Source: CAVSSX01 sp963730735
GTDB taxonomy: Bacteria > Actinomycetota > Acidimicrobiia > Acidimicrobiales > RAAP-2
Direction: 5' to 3'
Length of the DNA: 64,000 nt
NCBI GenBank assembly: GCA_963730735.1
Contig: CAVSSX010000012.1
Span: 248,001 to 312,000 of the forward strand
Shown here: piece by piece, positions 1 through 7,837 of the stretch
Position numbering within the stretch: the first letter of the stretch is position 1
Layout: each line of letters opens with the position of its first letter
The notes under the pieces: model-generated
Told to the model about the DNA's origin: nothing
Databases searched by the model: none
What the model saw: only the letters and a program-made list of their open reading frames with translations
Made by a program: the position numbers and the translations under genes

Positions 1-1
1 C

Positions 2-208
2 ACCACCCACCCCGACGGGACCTGGTCCTACGAGGAGGAGGGTGTGCTCGACATCCCCGGACGCGACGAGCCCTTCCACCACATCGACCACAACACCCTG
101 ACCCGGATCGCCGCCCCCACCCCGAACCCCCTGGCCCTCCAGGCGGCGGCCGCCGGCCCGGCGCTCGAGCTGTCGCTGGGCATCGGCGACCTGCGCGGCA
201 CGCCCTAG
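2..208 (+). CDS. C-terminal fragment, possible FABP-like heme-binding beta-barrel protein
   Basis: The open frame enters from the left edge and stops at TAG 206-208, leaving 68 residues. The visible part contains HPDGTWSYEEE followed by DEPFHHIDHNTLTRI and a short Pro/Ala-rich tail. These read like the last strands of the small actinobacterial beta-barrel family related to nitrobindin (THAP4-like/DUF1794), but I identify it from memory of the motif style only. The start and most of the domain lie outside the window. The next gene begins 92 bases downstream on the same strand. Confidence 0.4.
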   Translation, partial: TTHPDGTWSYEEEGVLDIPGRDEPFHHIDHNTLTRIAAPTPNPLALQAAAAGPALELSLGIGDLRGTP

Positions 209-300
209 GGCGGGTGGCGTCCGGGCGGACGGGCCGTGACGCCGGCCTCGGACTATCGTTCGGTCCGCCAACCCGACCACCTCGAACGAAGGCGTGACCC

Positions 301-528
301 ATGCTGCTCTCCGGCGCCCTACTGGCCGACGCCCATCCCGTGAGTTGGGTCCTCTACTCCGTCGTCAGTTTCGTGGTCTGGCTGATCATCATGGCCTGGA
401 TCTACGCCCTGGCCCGGCGCAAGGGCCGCCACGCCATCCTCTGGCTGATCGCCGGCTTCTTCTTCTCGCTCATCGCCCTGATCATCCTCTTGCTGCTGCC
501 CAACAAGCGCACGACCCGGGCCGCCTGA
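301..528 (+). CDS. Small two-helix membrane protein
   Basis: This 75-residue protein has two hydrophobic segments, about residues 17-36 and 46-65, separated by a basic loop (ARRKGRH) and followed by a short basic tail (NKRTTRAA). That layout suggests a hairpin in the membrane with the loop and C-terminus placed by the positive-inside rule. The ATG at 301 follows the purine-rich stretch CGAACGAAGG. I do not recognise the family. The overlapping frame beginning at 294 has no membrane signal and an Arg/Pro-rich composition, so it is a shadow. Confidence 0.6.
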   Translation: MLLSGALLADAHPVSWVLYSVVSFVVWLIIMAWIYALARRKGRHAILWLIAGFFFSLIALIILLLLPNKRTTRAA

Positions 529-546
529 GCCCGGGCGACCGCCTGG

Positions 547-981
547 TCAGGGCAGTGGGTCGACCCGCAACCGGGTCAGGCGCATCGAGCTGATCCGCCA
601 GGTCCCGCCCTCCCGGCGGTACTCCTCCTCGTAGTGGCCGTAGCCGAAGAAGGCCATCCGCTCGCCGTCGCCGGGCACCTCGACGTAGTCGAACATGGCC
701 CAGATGCCCCGGGCGTGGTCGGCGTCGAGGACCTCGATCTCGGGCATGTGGCCGTGGTGGACCGTGCGGACGGGGTCGACGTCACGGATGAGCGACTCGA
801 CGAAGGCCGCACCGCTGTGGGCCGGCTCGCCGTAACCGGTGTCGACGAACGCGTCGGCGGTGAACACGTCGCGCATGTCGTCCCAACGCTTGTGGTCGAG
901 GAAGCGGAAGTACCGGGCCTTCAGCTGCTTGATGGCCTCGATGGCCACCAGTCGTTCCACCTGCGCCGTCGTGTCGTCCAT
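547..981 (-). CDS. SnoaL-like / NTF2-fold protein
   Basis: A 144-residue protein of the NTF2-like superfamily (SnoaL_4 type). It opens with the typical helix 'AIKQLKARYFRFLDHKRWDD' and follows with 'VFTADAFVD', a central HHGHMPEIEVLD strand and a terminal 'TWRISSMRLTRLRV' strand. Relatives act as small dehydratases, isomerases or hydrolases in catabolic clusters; the reaction here is not readable from sequence. A G-rich ribosome site (GAGGGGGGAACCG) precedes the ATG. It lies downstream of the acyl-CoA ligase gene on the same strand, 42 bases away, and probably belongs to that transcription unit. Two further NTF2-fold genes occur in the island. Confidence 0.8.
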   Translation of the reverse strand: MDDTTAQVERLVAIEAIKQLKARYFRFLDHKRWDDMRDVFTADAFVDTGYGEPAHSGAAFVESLIRDVDPVRTVHHGHMPEIEVLDADHARGIWAMFDYVEVPGDGERMAFFGYGHYEEEYRREGGTWRISSMRLTRLRVDPLP

Positions 982-1023
982 CGGTTCCCCCCTCGTCGAC
1001 CCGATCGTAGGCCGGGGGCGGCC

Positions 1024-2529
1024 TCAGGACCCGGTGGCCTTGGACAGGTCGGCCTTCACCACCCGGCGGAGCAGCTTGCCCATGTCGTTGTAGGGCAGCT
1101 CGGCCACGAAGACGACCACCTCGGGCGACCGGGACGACCGCAGCCGGCCGCGCACCCAGGCCTGGAGGTCCTCGGTCGAGACGGTGGCTCCGTCGGCCAC
1201 CACCACGGCGGCCGCCACCCGCTCCCCCCACTCGACGTCGGGTAGCCCGACCACGGCGGCGTCGGCCACGGCGTCGTGGGCCACCAGGGCCTCCTCGATC
1301 TCGCCGGGCGACATGTTCTCGCCGCCCCGGACGATCACGTCGTCCATCCGGCCCTCGATGAAGAGGTACCCCTCCTCGTCGAGTCGACCGGTGTCCTTGG
1401 TGGCGAACCACCCGGCGGTGCCGTCGGACGTCCGGTCGAGGTACTCGCCGGCCACCTGCTCGCCCCGGACCATGATCTCGCCGGGGATCCCGTGGCCGAC
1501 CGGTGTCCCCTCGGGGCCCCACACCTCGAGCTCGATCGTGGGCAGGGGCCGGCCCACCGAGCCCAGCCGGGCCCGGACGGCGGGGTCGTCGCTCCCCCAG
1601 GCCGTGCGGTGGTCGTCGGCGTCGAGGACGGCGATGGTGGAGCTGGTCTCGGTCAGGCCGTAGGCGTTGACGAAGTCGACGTGGGGCAGGTGGGCCATCG
1701 CCCGCTCGATGACCGGCAGCGGCATGCGGCCGCCGCCGTAGGACAGCGCCCGCAGGCCGGGCAGGGTGACGTCGTCGCGCTCGAGGACGGTCAGGATCCG
1801 GCCGAGCATGGTCGGCACCACCATGGCGTGGGTGATGCGCTCGTCCCTCGCCGTGGCCACCCAGGCCTCGGGGTCGAACTGCGGCAGCTGGACGACCCGG
1901 CGCCCGGCGTAGACCGAGGTCAGCACGGCCGAGATCCCGGCGATGTGGTACGGCGGCACGCTCACCAGGGTGGCTTCGTCCTCGTCGGCCCCGGCGAACT
2001 CGACGGTGGTGATGACGTACGAGGTCAGGTGCTTGTGGCGGAGCACCGCCGCCTTGGGCTCGCCGGTGGTGCCGCTGGTGAAGAGCAGCACGGCGATGTC
2101 CTCGGGGTCGGCCAGGGCGTCCTCGGCCGACGGGGCATCGGGGTCGAGGGTGCGGGACAGGAAGTCGGCCCGGGTCACCACCTCGAGGTCGGGCGTCCCG
2201 CCGACCCGGTCGACCACCGGCGCGTCGACCACGGCCACGGCCGGCGTCGTGCGGACCACGATGCGGTGGAGCTGCTCGTCGGTCAGGCGGTAGTTGAGGG
2301 GCACGAACCGGGCCCCGGCGAAGGCCGAGCCGAACAGGAGCAGCGGGATGGCCTCGGAGTTCTGGTCGATCACGGCCACGTTCTCGACCCCGGCGGCGGC
2401 GATCCAGGCCCCGGCCCGCTCGGCCCGCTGGAGCAGCTCGGCGTAGGTGGGACCGCGGCCGCGACTGCCGAAGGCCGTGCGGTCGCCCAGGCCTTCGGCG
2501 GCCATCTGCAACAACAATGCCAAATTCAT
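1024..2529 (-). CDS. Acyl-CoA synthetase (AMP-forming), FadD type
   Basis: A 501-residue ANL-superfamily enzyme that would activate a carboxylic acid with ATP and CoA. The AMP-binding loop TSGTTGEPK sits at residues 151-159; the hinge/A8 region is visible as RMDDVIVRGGENMSPGEIEEAL, and the C-terminal domain carries the catalytic Lys in NDMGKLLRR. The frame extends upstream into the TetR gene, but the ATG at 2529 (protein MNLALLLQ) has GAGGTCCGC before it and gives a normal N-terminus, so it was chosen. The TetR-family gene ends only 7 bases upstream, so the two are almost certainly co-transcribed. The substrate is unknown; the neighbouring genes suggest a cyclic or branched organic acid. Confidence 0.85.
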   Translation of the reverse strand: MNLALLLQMAAEGLGDRTAFGSRGRGPTYAELLQRAERAGAWIAAAGVENVAVIDQNSEAIPLLLFGSAFAGARFVPLNYRLTDEQLHRIVVRTTPAVAVVDAPVVDRVGGTPDLEVVTRADFLSRTLDPDAPSAEDALADPEDIAVLLFTSGTTGEPKAAVLRHKHLTSYVITTVEFAGADEDEATLVSVPPYHIAGISAVLTSVYAGRRVVQLPQFDPEAWVATARDERITHAMVVPTMLGRILTVLERDDVTLPGLRALSYGGGRMPLPVIERAMAHLPHVDFVNAYGLTETSSTIAVLDADDHRTAWGSDDPAVRARLGSVGRPLPTIELEVWGPEGTPVGHGIPGEIMVRGEQVAGEYLDRTSDGTAGWFATKDTGRLDEEGYLFIEGRMDDVIVRGGENMSPGEIEEALVAHDAVADAAVVGLPDVEWGERVAAAVVVADGATVSTEDLQAWVRGRLRSSRSPEVVVFVAELPYNDMGKLLRRVVKADLSKATGS

Positions 2530-2536
2530 GCGGACC

Positions 2537-3220
2537 TCAACCGTTCCGGCTGGCGAAATCGGGGCCACCGAGGCCCCGGACGATGAACTGCGAGTACCAG
2601 TCGGCCACGCCGGTCTTGGAGAGCCGGCCGGACGGCTGGTGCCACTCACGGGTGCTGCGCAGGAGCTCGAAGACGGCGATGGTGGCCAGCGACACGTCGA
2701 CGTCGGGGTCGAACGCCCCCTGGGCGATGCCCTGCTTGATGATGGACTTCACGTAGTTGCTGTACTCGTCGCGGCGGGCGATGACGACCTTCAGCCGGGG
2801 ATCGGTCAGCCGGTGGAAGGAGGATTCACCCACCTCGCCCCAGATCCGTTCCTTGGACGAGAGCGTGGTCCAGCGGGTGATGAAGGCGGCCAGCCGCTCC
2901 GGCGCCGGGGCGGCCGCCGTGGCCTCGTCCTCCTCGAGCGTCCCCTCGAAGACGTCCTGGGACCGTCGGACGATCTCGAAGAGGAGGTCCTCCTTGGTCT
3001 TGATGTAGTAGTAGATGCTGCCCTTCAGGATGCCGACCTCGGTGGCGATCTCCTGGAGGCTGGCCGCCTCGTAGCCCTTCTTCAGAAAGACGTTGGCCGC
3101 CGCCTCGAGGATCTCCTCCCAGCGGGCCTCGCTGTCCATGGGCTTGGACCGTCGGGCGTTGGGCCGGGGTCGCGCTCCGCCGGAGCCGGGGACGGTGTCT
3201 GGAATTCGGGTGCCTGCCAC
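2537..3220 (-). CDS. TetR-family transcriptional regulator
   Basis: A 227-residue repressor-type protein. An N-terminal helix-turn-helix lies at about residues 35-80 (ILEAAANVFLKKGY, then ASLQEIATEVGILKGSIYYY, then KTKEDLL), followed by an all-helical ligand-binding domain. An internal ATG at 3139 (MDSEARWEE) would remove a disordered 27-residue N-terminus and is an alternative start. It sits directly ahead of an acyl-CoA ligase gene in what looks like one operon. By analogy with KstR/FadR-type regulators, it probably senses an acyl-CoA intermediate of the local pathway. Candidate operators in the window are listed separately. Confidence 0.85.
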   Translation of the reverse strand: MAGTRIPDTVPGSGGARPRPNARRSKPMDSEARWEEILEAAANVFLKKGYEAASLQEIATEVGILKGSIYYYIKTKEDLLFEIVRRSQDVFEGTLEEDEATAAAPAPERLAAFITRWTTLSSKERIWGEVGESSFHRLTDPRLKVVIARRDEYSNYVKSIIKQGIAQGAFDPDVDVSLATIAVFELLRSTREWHQPSGRLSKTGVADWYSQFIVRGLGGPDFASRNG

Positions 3221-3263
3221 GAGTGTCCTTCTGGTCGGGCCGGGGTCGGCGGCTGGTACGACG

Positions 3264-3278
3264 CCCCGCAGAGCGGGG
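3264..3278 (-). terminator. Short GC hairpin after the SDR gene
   Basis: CCCCGC, loop AGA, GCGGGG: a perfect 6-bp stem between the SDR stop at 3300 and the TetR start at 3220. There is no U-run after it on the minus strand, so it may be a weak terminator or only an mRNA stabiliser. Confidence 0.35.
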
Positions 3279-3299
3279 AAGTCTAGGGGCCGCCGTCTC

Positions 3300-4097
3300 C
3301 TAGCTGAAAGTCTCCCCGGCGTTGGTGTCGATGGCCTGGCCGGTCATGGCGGCCGAGAGGTCCGACGCCAGGAACACCACGGCCCGGGCGCACTCCTCGT
3401 CGGTCGCCAGTTTGTTCATCGAGACGTCGTTCACCATCACCGCCACCTGCTCCTCGAAGGTGGAGTCGCGCTGCTCGGCCAGGATGTCGAGGTAGGTGTG
3501 CAGCGCCGGGCCCCACATCCGTCCCGGGACGACGGTGTTGACCCGGATGTCGTACGGGCCGAGCTCCCGGGCCAGCACGTGCGAGGCCGTGAGCAGCGCC
3601 GCCTTGGAGGAGGCGTAGGGTCCCCGACCGGCCCGGACCCGCCGGACGATCTGGGAGCCGATGAACACCACCGAGCCGCCGCCCCGTCGCCGCAGGGCCG
3701 GGATCGACGCCTTGACCAGGCGCAGCGACCCGAAGAAGTTGACGTCGAAGGCCGCCTTCCAGGCGTCGACGTCGCCGTCCTCGAGCTTGGTCTCCCGGGG
3801 TCCGGTGGCGAAGGCGTTGGCCACCACCGAGTCGACCCCGCCGAACGTCGACTCGGTGGCCTCGACCAGTGCCCGGCACTGCTCGTCCACCGTGACGTCG
3901 CACGGGTGGAAGGCGATGTGGTCGTAGCGCTCGGAGAGCTCCTTGGCCAAGTCGGCCAGATAGCTCTCCGAGCGCGAGCTCAGCATGACCGAGGCGCCGG
4001 CCTGGGCGGCGTCCTCGGCGATGTGCCGTCCGAGGCCCGGGCCCACCCCGCTCACCACCACCACCTTGCCGGCCAGCAGTCCCCCGCCGTCGATCAT
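3300..4097 (-). CDS. SDR-family oxidoreductase
   Basis: A 265-residue classical short-chain dehydrogenase. The dinucleotide motif is SGVGPGLG at residues 16-23; the catalytic Ser is S148 (FIGSQ) and the pair Y161-K165 lies in PYASSK. The usual NNAG is replaced by ANAF at about 93-96, and the conserved late PG motif appears as VVPGRMWGP. The ATG at 4097 follows GAAGGGGGAGTCA, a good site. It is preceded by an acyl-CoA ligase gene on the same strand (39 bases), so it probably oxidises or reduces a hydroxyl or keto group on the activated substrate. The substrate is not predictable. Confidence 0.85.
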   Translation of the reverse strand: MIDGGGLLAGKVVVVSGVGPGLGRHIAEDAAQAGASVMLSSRSESYLADLAKELSERYDHIAFHPCDVTVDEQCRALVEATESTFGGVDSVVANAFATGPRETKLEDGDVDAWKAAFDVNFFGSLRLVKASIPALRRRGGGSVVFIGSQIVRRVRAGRGPYASSKAALLTASHVLARELGPYDIRVNTVVPGRMWGPALHTYLDILAEQRDSTFEEQVAVMVNDVSMNKLATDEECARAVVFLASDLSAAMTGQAIDTNAGETFS

Positions 4098-4121
4098 TGA
4101 CTCCCCCTTCGTCGTGCCCTC

Positions 4122-4136
4122 GCCCGCCTGGCGGGC
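4122..4136 (-). terminator. 7-bp GC hairpin after the ligase gene
   Basis: GCCCGCC, loop T, GGCGGGC directly after the stop codon of the acyl-CoA ligase on the minus strand. The one-base loop would force some opening of the stem, and no U-run follows. Transcription may read through into the SDR gene. Confidence 0.3.
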
Positions 4137-5750
4137 TCAGGCGGGATCGGCGAGCTCCGCTTGGAGCACGAACTTCTTGACCTTGCCCGAGGCGGTCCGC
4201 GGCAGCTCGTCCACGTAGCGCCACACCCCGGGGATCTTCTGCGGGGCCAGGCCGGCGGAGCGCAGGAAGTCGGCCAGCTCCTGCTGGTCGACCGGCTCGC
4301 CCAGCGAGAGCACGAACGCCGCCGGCTGCTCGCCGAGCCGGGGGTGCGGGGCCGGGACCACCGCCGCCTCGGTCACCCCGGGGTGGCGGACCAGCAGGTC
4401 CTCGATCTCGCGCCCGGAGATCTTCTCGCCGCCCCGGTTGATGATCTCCTTGGAGCGACCGGTCATCGACAGCACGCCCTCGGCCGTGAGGAACCCGAGG
4501 TCGCCGGTGCGGAACCAGCCCTCCTCGTCGAAGGCCTCGGCGGTGTGCTCGGCCAACAGGTAGCCGAGGGTCCGCTGGGGCCCGCGGACCAGGAATTCGC
4601 CGATCTCGTCCGGGCCGAGGTCCTTGTCGTCGGTGTCGACCACCCGGACCTCGCAGCCCGGGGCGATCCGGCCGTCGGTGCCGCAGCGGATCTCCGCCGG
4701 CTCATAGGGGCCGCTCGAGGTGACGCCGGGGCACTCGGTCATGCCCCAGGACCGGGCCGGGTTCATCCCGACGGCCTCGGCCGCCATGGCCAGCGCCGTC
4801 GGGATGGTCGAGCCGCCGCAGGGGTAGCCGATGAGGTCGAGCCGCTCCTGGCCGCGGGCCTCGAGGGCGGCCAGGATCTCCTGGATGAAGATGGAGGCGC
4901 CCGACGAGGTCGTGACCCCGAGGTTGTTGAAGTCGTCGATGGCCTGCTCGGCGTCCCACCGGTCCCGCAGCACGACCGAGCTGCCGGTGTACACCGGCAC
5001 GGCCACCGCCGAGAGCAGCCCGGTGGCGTGGGCCAGGGGAGCCGGCATGTACGACCGGTCACGCCAGCTGTAGCCGAACTGGCGGGACGACCGGACCGGG
5101 GACGACAGGAACGAGGCCGAGCTGTGGGCCACGCCCTTGGCCCCCGACGTGGTGCCCGAGGTGAACCCGACCAGGGCCGGGGCGTCGATGTCCACGTTGT
5201 CGGCCAGGAACGGCTGGGCCGTCACCACCTCGTCGAACGGCGTCCATCCGGGCGCCGTCCCCCGCAGGACGATCTTGGTGTGCGGGACGTGGCCGGCCGA
5301 GGCCAGGGCATCCTCGATGAGCCCGACGTGATCGACCCGCCGGAAGGACTCGGGCGCCACCACGCAGGCCGGGCGGACGGCCTCGACCACCTGCCGGAGC
5401 TCGTGCTCGCGGAAGATCGGCACCACCGGGGCGCTGATGGCCCCGGCGGCCCAGATCCCGTAGGCCACGGCCAGGGACTCCCACCAGTTGGGCAGCTGCC
5501 ACATCACCACATCGCCCGGCCCGATGCCCTGGGCCTGGAGGAACCCGCCGACGCGGGTGGCCAGGTCGAGCAGCTCGCGCCAGGTCAGGGCGGTATCGCC
5601 GGCGTCGATGACGGCGGTGAGGTGGCCGAACTCGCGCCGGTTGCGGTCGATCAGCGCGCCCAGGCTCACCGTCGAGCGGTAGCCGCCACGGGCGTAGAAC
5701 TGGCGCAGCTCGGCCGGCAACGGGGCGGCGGCGTAGGTGAAGGTACTCAT
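4137..5750 (-). CDS. Acyl-CoA ligase, cyclohexanecarboxylate-CoA-ligase-like
   Basis: A 537-residue ANL-family ligase. It has the AMP-binding loop TSGTTSGAKG at residues 197-206, the WGMTECPG adenylate motif, GWFRTGDLG, GRSKEIINRGGEKIS and the C-terminal catalytic Lys in TASGKVKKF. The N-terminal 'WQLPNWWE' is typical of the group that includes cyclohexanecarboxylate-CoA ligase and dihydroxybenzoate-AMP ligase. The ATG at 5750 gives MSTFTYAAAP; its ribosome site is weak. An imperfect palindrome resembling a TetR operator lies about 90 bases upstream (5840-5852). It is the second CoA ligase within 5 kb, suggesting two acids or two stages of one pathway are activated here. Confidence 0.85.
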   Translation of the reverse strand: MSTFTYAAAPLPAELRQFYARGGYRSTVSLGALIDRNRREFGHLTAVIDAGDTALTWRELLDLATRVGGFLQAQGIGPGDVVMWQLPNWWESLAVAYGIWAAGAISAPVVPIFREHELRQVVEAVRPACVVAPESFRRVDHVGLIEDALASAGHVPHTKIVLRGTAPGWTPFDEVVTAQPFLADNVDIDAPALVGFTSGTTSGAKGVAHSSASFLSSPVRSSRQFGYSWRDRSYMPAPLAHATGLLSAVAVPVYTGSSVVLRDRWDAEQAIDDFNNLGVTTSSGASIFIQEILAALEARGQERLDLIGYPCGGSTIPTALAMAAEAVGMNPARSWGMTECPGVTSSGPYEPAEIRCGTDGRIAPGCEVRVVDTDDKDLGPDEIGEFLVRGPQRTLGYLLAEHTAEAFDEEGWFRTGDLGFLTAEGVLSMTGRSKEIINRGGEKISGREIEDLLVRHPGVTEAAVVPAPHPRLGEQPAAFVLSLGEPVDQQELADFLRSAGLAPQKIPGVWRYVDELPRTASGKVKKFVLQAELADPA

Positions 5751-5839
5751 CGGACCGCCGTCACCACGTGCGGCGTGACCTGAGCGACATGCATGGTGCT
5801 CTCCGTGGCGGGACCGGGCCGCCCCCCAGCCGGCGCTCT

Positions 5840-5852
5840 ACCAACCGTTCGT
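5840..5852. promoter_or_regulatory. Candidate TetR-type operator ACnAACnGTTnGT
   Basis: ACCAACCGTTCGT is a 13-base palindrome with one mismatched pair around a central C, located in the gap between the SDR at 5880 and the ligase start at 5750. Position and shape fit a repressor site for the ligase-SDR genes. The TetR protein encoded at 2537-3220 is the obvious candidate ligand; this is inference. Confidence 0.35.
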
Positions 5853-5879
5853 CAGGCTAACGGCCGGGCCTGAAGAGGG

Positions 5880-6704
5880 TCAAGGTCGACCGGGCTCGGT
5901 GGCGAAGGCCTGCGCCACCCGTCGCTGCAGGTCGCCGACCGGCGGCCACAGCTCGGGATGGGTGACCACGAAGTCGGCCTCGTCCCGGATCGCCCGGACC
6001 ACCAGCGGACCCACGGCCTGGGCATCCATCCAGTTGGCCGGCCGGCCGGCCGGGGCCGGTTGGGCGACCGAGGCCTCGTCGGCCAGCGAGTCCGGCCGGG
6101 CGGCCACCGAGGTCGTCGACAGCTCGGTGGCCACCGGACCCGGGAGGAGCACGGTGACGCCGATGCCCGTCCCGACCAGGTCCTGACGCAGGGCCTCGGA
6201 GAGGCCGACCACGGCGAACTTCGACGCCACGTACATCGTTTGCGAGCCCATCACCCCGACCCGCAGCGACGACATCGACCCGGTGTTCACGATGTGCCGC
6301 GGCCCCTCGCCGGCCAGCATCCCGGGCAGGAAGGCCCGCAGCCCGTTCACGATGCCGAAGACGTTGACCCCGAAGATCCAGGACCACTCCTCGGGGGTCG
6401 AGTCGACCAGGGCCCGACGGGCGGCCACCCCGGCGTTGTTGCAGAGCAGGTGGACCGGACCGTTCCGCTCGGCCACCGCCGCCGCCAGGGCCTCGGTCGA
6501 GGCCGGGTCGGCCACGTCCACGTGGGCCGCCCAGGCGTCGGCCCCCCCGGCCCGCAACTCGGCCGCCGCCTGCTCGGCCCGGGCTTCGTCCCGGTCGGCC
6601 AGGACCACCCGCATGCCCTCGCCCACGAATGCCGTGGCCATCCCGAGGCCGATGCCCCCGGCGGCCCCGGTCACCACCGCGGAGCGGCCCGAGAACTCCT
6701 CCAC
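5880..6704 (-). CDS. SDR-family oxidoreductase
   Basis: A 274-residue classical SDR. TGAAGGIG lies at residues 12-19, NNAG at 89-92, catalytic S143, Y158 and K162 (YVASK), and the LLPGPVATEL segment follows. D38 after the second strand (LADRDEA) suggests NAD rather than NADP preference. The start is a GTG at 6704 preceded by GGGGGAGACGTC, the G-tract type of ribosome site common in this region. The 25-base gap to the upstream NTF2-fold gene suggests they are co-transcribed. The reaction is an alcohol/ketone interconversion on an unknown pathway intermediate. Confidence 0.85.
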   Translation of the reverse strand: MEEFSGRSAVVTGAAGGIGLGMATAFVGEGMRVVLADRDEARAEQAAAELRAGGADAWAAHVDVADPASTEALAAAVAERNGPVHLLCNNAGVAARRALVDSTPEEWSWIFGVNVFGIVNGLRAFLPGMLAGEGPRHIVNTGSMSSLRVGVMGSQTMYVASKFAVVGLSEALRQDLVGTGIGVTVLLPGPVATELSTTSVAARPDSLADEASVAQPAPAGRPANWMDAQAVGPLVVRAIRDEADFVVTHPELWPPVGDLQRRVAQAFATEPGRP

Positions 6705-6729
6705 GACGTCTCCCCCGCCCGTGGTCGGG

Positions 6730-7173
6730 CTAGCCGTTGGTGATGCGGCGGTGCGACATCTTCCAGCCGTCGTCGGTCTTGCGGAACGAGTCCCGGTAGT
6801 GGCCGATGGCCCGGAGCACCGGCGTCTTGTCGGTGTCGCCGACGAACAGCCAGTAGGACTCGGCCTCGGCCGTGCCGTCGTCGTTGACCTTGACCGACAG
6901 GGTGGTGTTCACGTGCCGGGTGTGGGTCCCCGGGCCCTGGAACCCGTCGCCCCGCCGCTGCTCGCGGTCGGCCCGGATCTCCGCGTGGCCCCGGGTGTAG
7001 GCATGGGGCAGGTTCTCGGCGGCATTGGCGTTCATCTCCCACACCGCGTCCTCGGTGAAGCACGGGAGGTAGTCGTCGAGGTCCGCCGCCATGTCGGCCC
7101 CGTGGGCCACCGTGGCCACCAGGTTGCGGATCTCGATCTCGTCGGCCAGCCGCTGCAGAGCCTTCTCGTCCAT
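6730..7173 (-). CDS. SnoaL-like / NTF2-fold protein
   Basis: A 147-residue NTF2-like protein starting MDEKALQRLADEIEIRNLV, with 'YLPCFTEDAVWEMN', a central 'GTHTRHVNTTLSVKV' strand and the closing 'TDDGWKMSHRRITN'. Two in-frame ATGs lie six bases apart. The inner one at 7173 is better spaced from the GAGGGGG ribosome site (6 nt), while 7179 would have none. Relatives include limonene-epoxide-hydrolase-like, scytalone-dehydratase-like and steroid-isomerase-like enzymes. It appears to be the first gene of the minus-strand run that reaches down to 547. Confidence 0.8.
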   Translation of the reverse strand: MDEKALQRLADEIEIRNLVATVAHGADMAADLDDYLPCFTEDAVWEMNANAAENLPHAYTRGHAEIRADREQRRGDGFQGPGTHTRHVNTTLSVKVNDDGTAEAESYWLFVGDTDKTPVLRAIGHYRDSFRKTDDGWKMSHRRITNG

Positions 7174-7344
7174 GGTCATCCCCCTCGTTCCGACCGCCCT
7201 CCCGGGGCGGTCCCCGCATGATGCCAGGGATCGGCCGGGCAAGCACTCGGCCCCGAATCGACCGTCGATGAAGGGGTCGGTAAGTTGACCCGGTCGCCTC
7301 CCGAGACCGGCGAGCGACAGCACGGACAGGGGGAGCCAGCGCGC

Positions 7345-7806
7345 ATGGAGCAGGAGACGCACGTCGAGCAGTGGTGGTTCACCCACCCGATGGCGGCCCC
7401 CGACGAGCACGGTGGTGAGGGTTTCCACGTCTCGAACCACGGGATCGCCCGGATCCTCTTCGACACGCGCAACCGCTACTTCGAGGCCCTGCCGGTCGAG
7501 GGGGGCATCTGGTACGCCCCGGTGACCCCGCTGATCCGCGAGATCACCCTGCGCTACGAGTCCGAGGTGATGTCGGGCGCCCCGGTCGTGGGTCGGGTGG
7601 CCGTGACCTCGCGAGGGAATCGCTCCTTCGTGATGACCGAGTCCATCACCGACCTCTCGGACCCCGAGGCGCCCCGCCAGGTGGCGTCCGGCCACAGCGT
7701 CCACGTCGCCGTGGATTCCGCCGCCCGGGCAGCGGTCGAGATCCCCGACTGGATGCTGGCCGCCCTGGAGGGACTCCAGGGCGGGCCCATCCCGCCGCGA
7801 GCCTGA
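7345..7806 (+). CDS. Possible hot-dog-fold acyl-CoA thioesterase or MaoC-like protein
   Basis: A 153-residue protein beginning MEQETHVEQWWF. The core 'ISNHG..ARILFDTRNRYFEAL' style, followed by strands LIREITLRYESEV, VVGRVAVTSRGNRSFVMTESI and the acceptor segment QVASGHSVHVAV, matches the strand order of 4HBT/FcoT-type hot-dog proteins, which hydrolyse acyl-CoA esters. The ATG at 7345 is preceded by CAGGGGGAGCC; the frame is open further upstream but without a ribosome site. It is transcribed away from the NTF2/SDR genes and converges with the amidohydrolase gene. Fold assignment is moderate. Confidence 0.6.
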   Translation: MEQETHVEQWWFTHPMAAPDEHGGEGFHVSNHGIARILFDTRNRYFEALPVEGGIWYAPVTPLIREITLRYESEVMSGAPVVGRVAVTSRGNRSFVMTESITDLSDPEAPRQVASGHSVHVAVDSAARAAVEIPDWMLAALEGLQGGPIPPRA

Positions 7807-7812
7807 GCCCGA

Positions 7813-7837
7813 CCGGCCGCCGTCACGCGGCGGCCGG
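7813..7837. terminator. Bidirectional 10-bp GC hairpin between convergent genes
   Basis: CCGGCCGCCG, loop TCACG, CGGCGGCCGG: a perfect stem between the stop of the hot-dog protein and the 3' end of the amidohydrolase gene, overlapping the latter's stop. It has no U-run on either side. It would serve both converging transcripts. Confidence 0.6.

Noticed and set aside
1276..2586. A 436-codon plus-strand frame opposite the acyl-CoA ligase, and similar long frames at 4161-5783, 11766-13664, 18631-20991 and 44848-47229
   Set aside because: They lie exactly antisense to well-conserved genes and are His/Gly/Arg/Pro-rich with no family motifs, as expected from codon bias in very GC-rich DNA.
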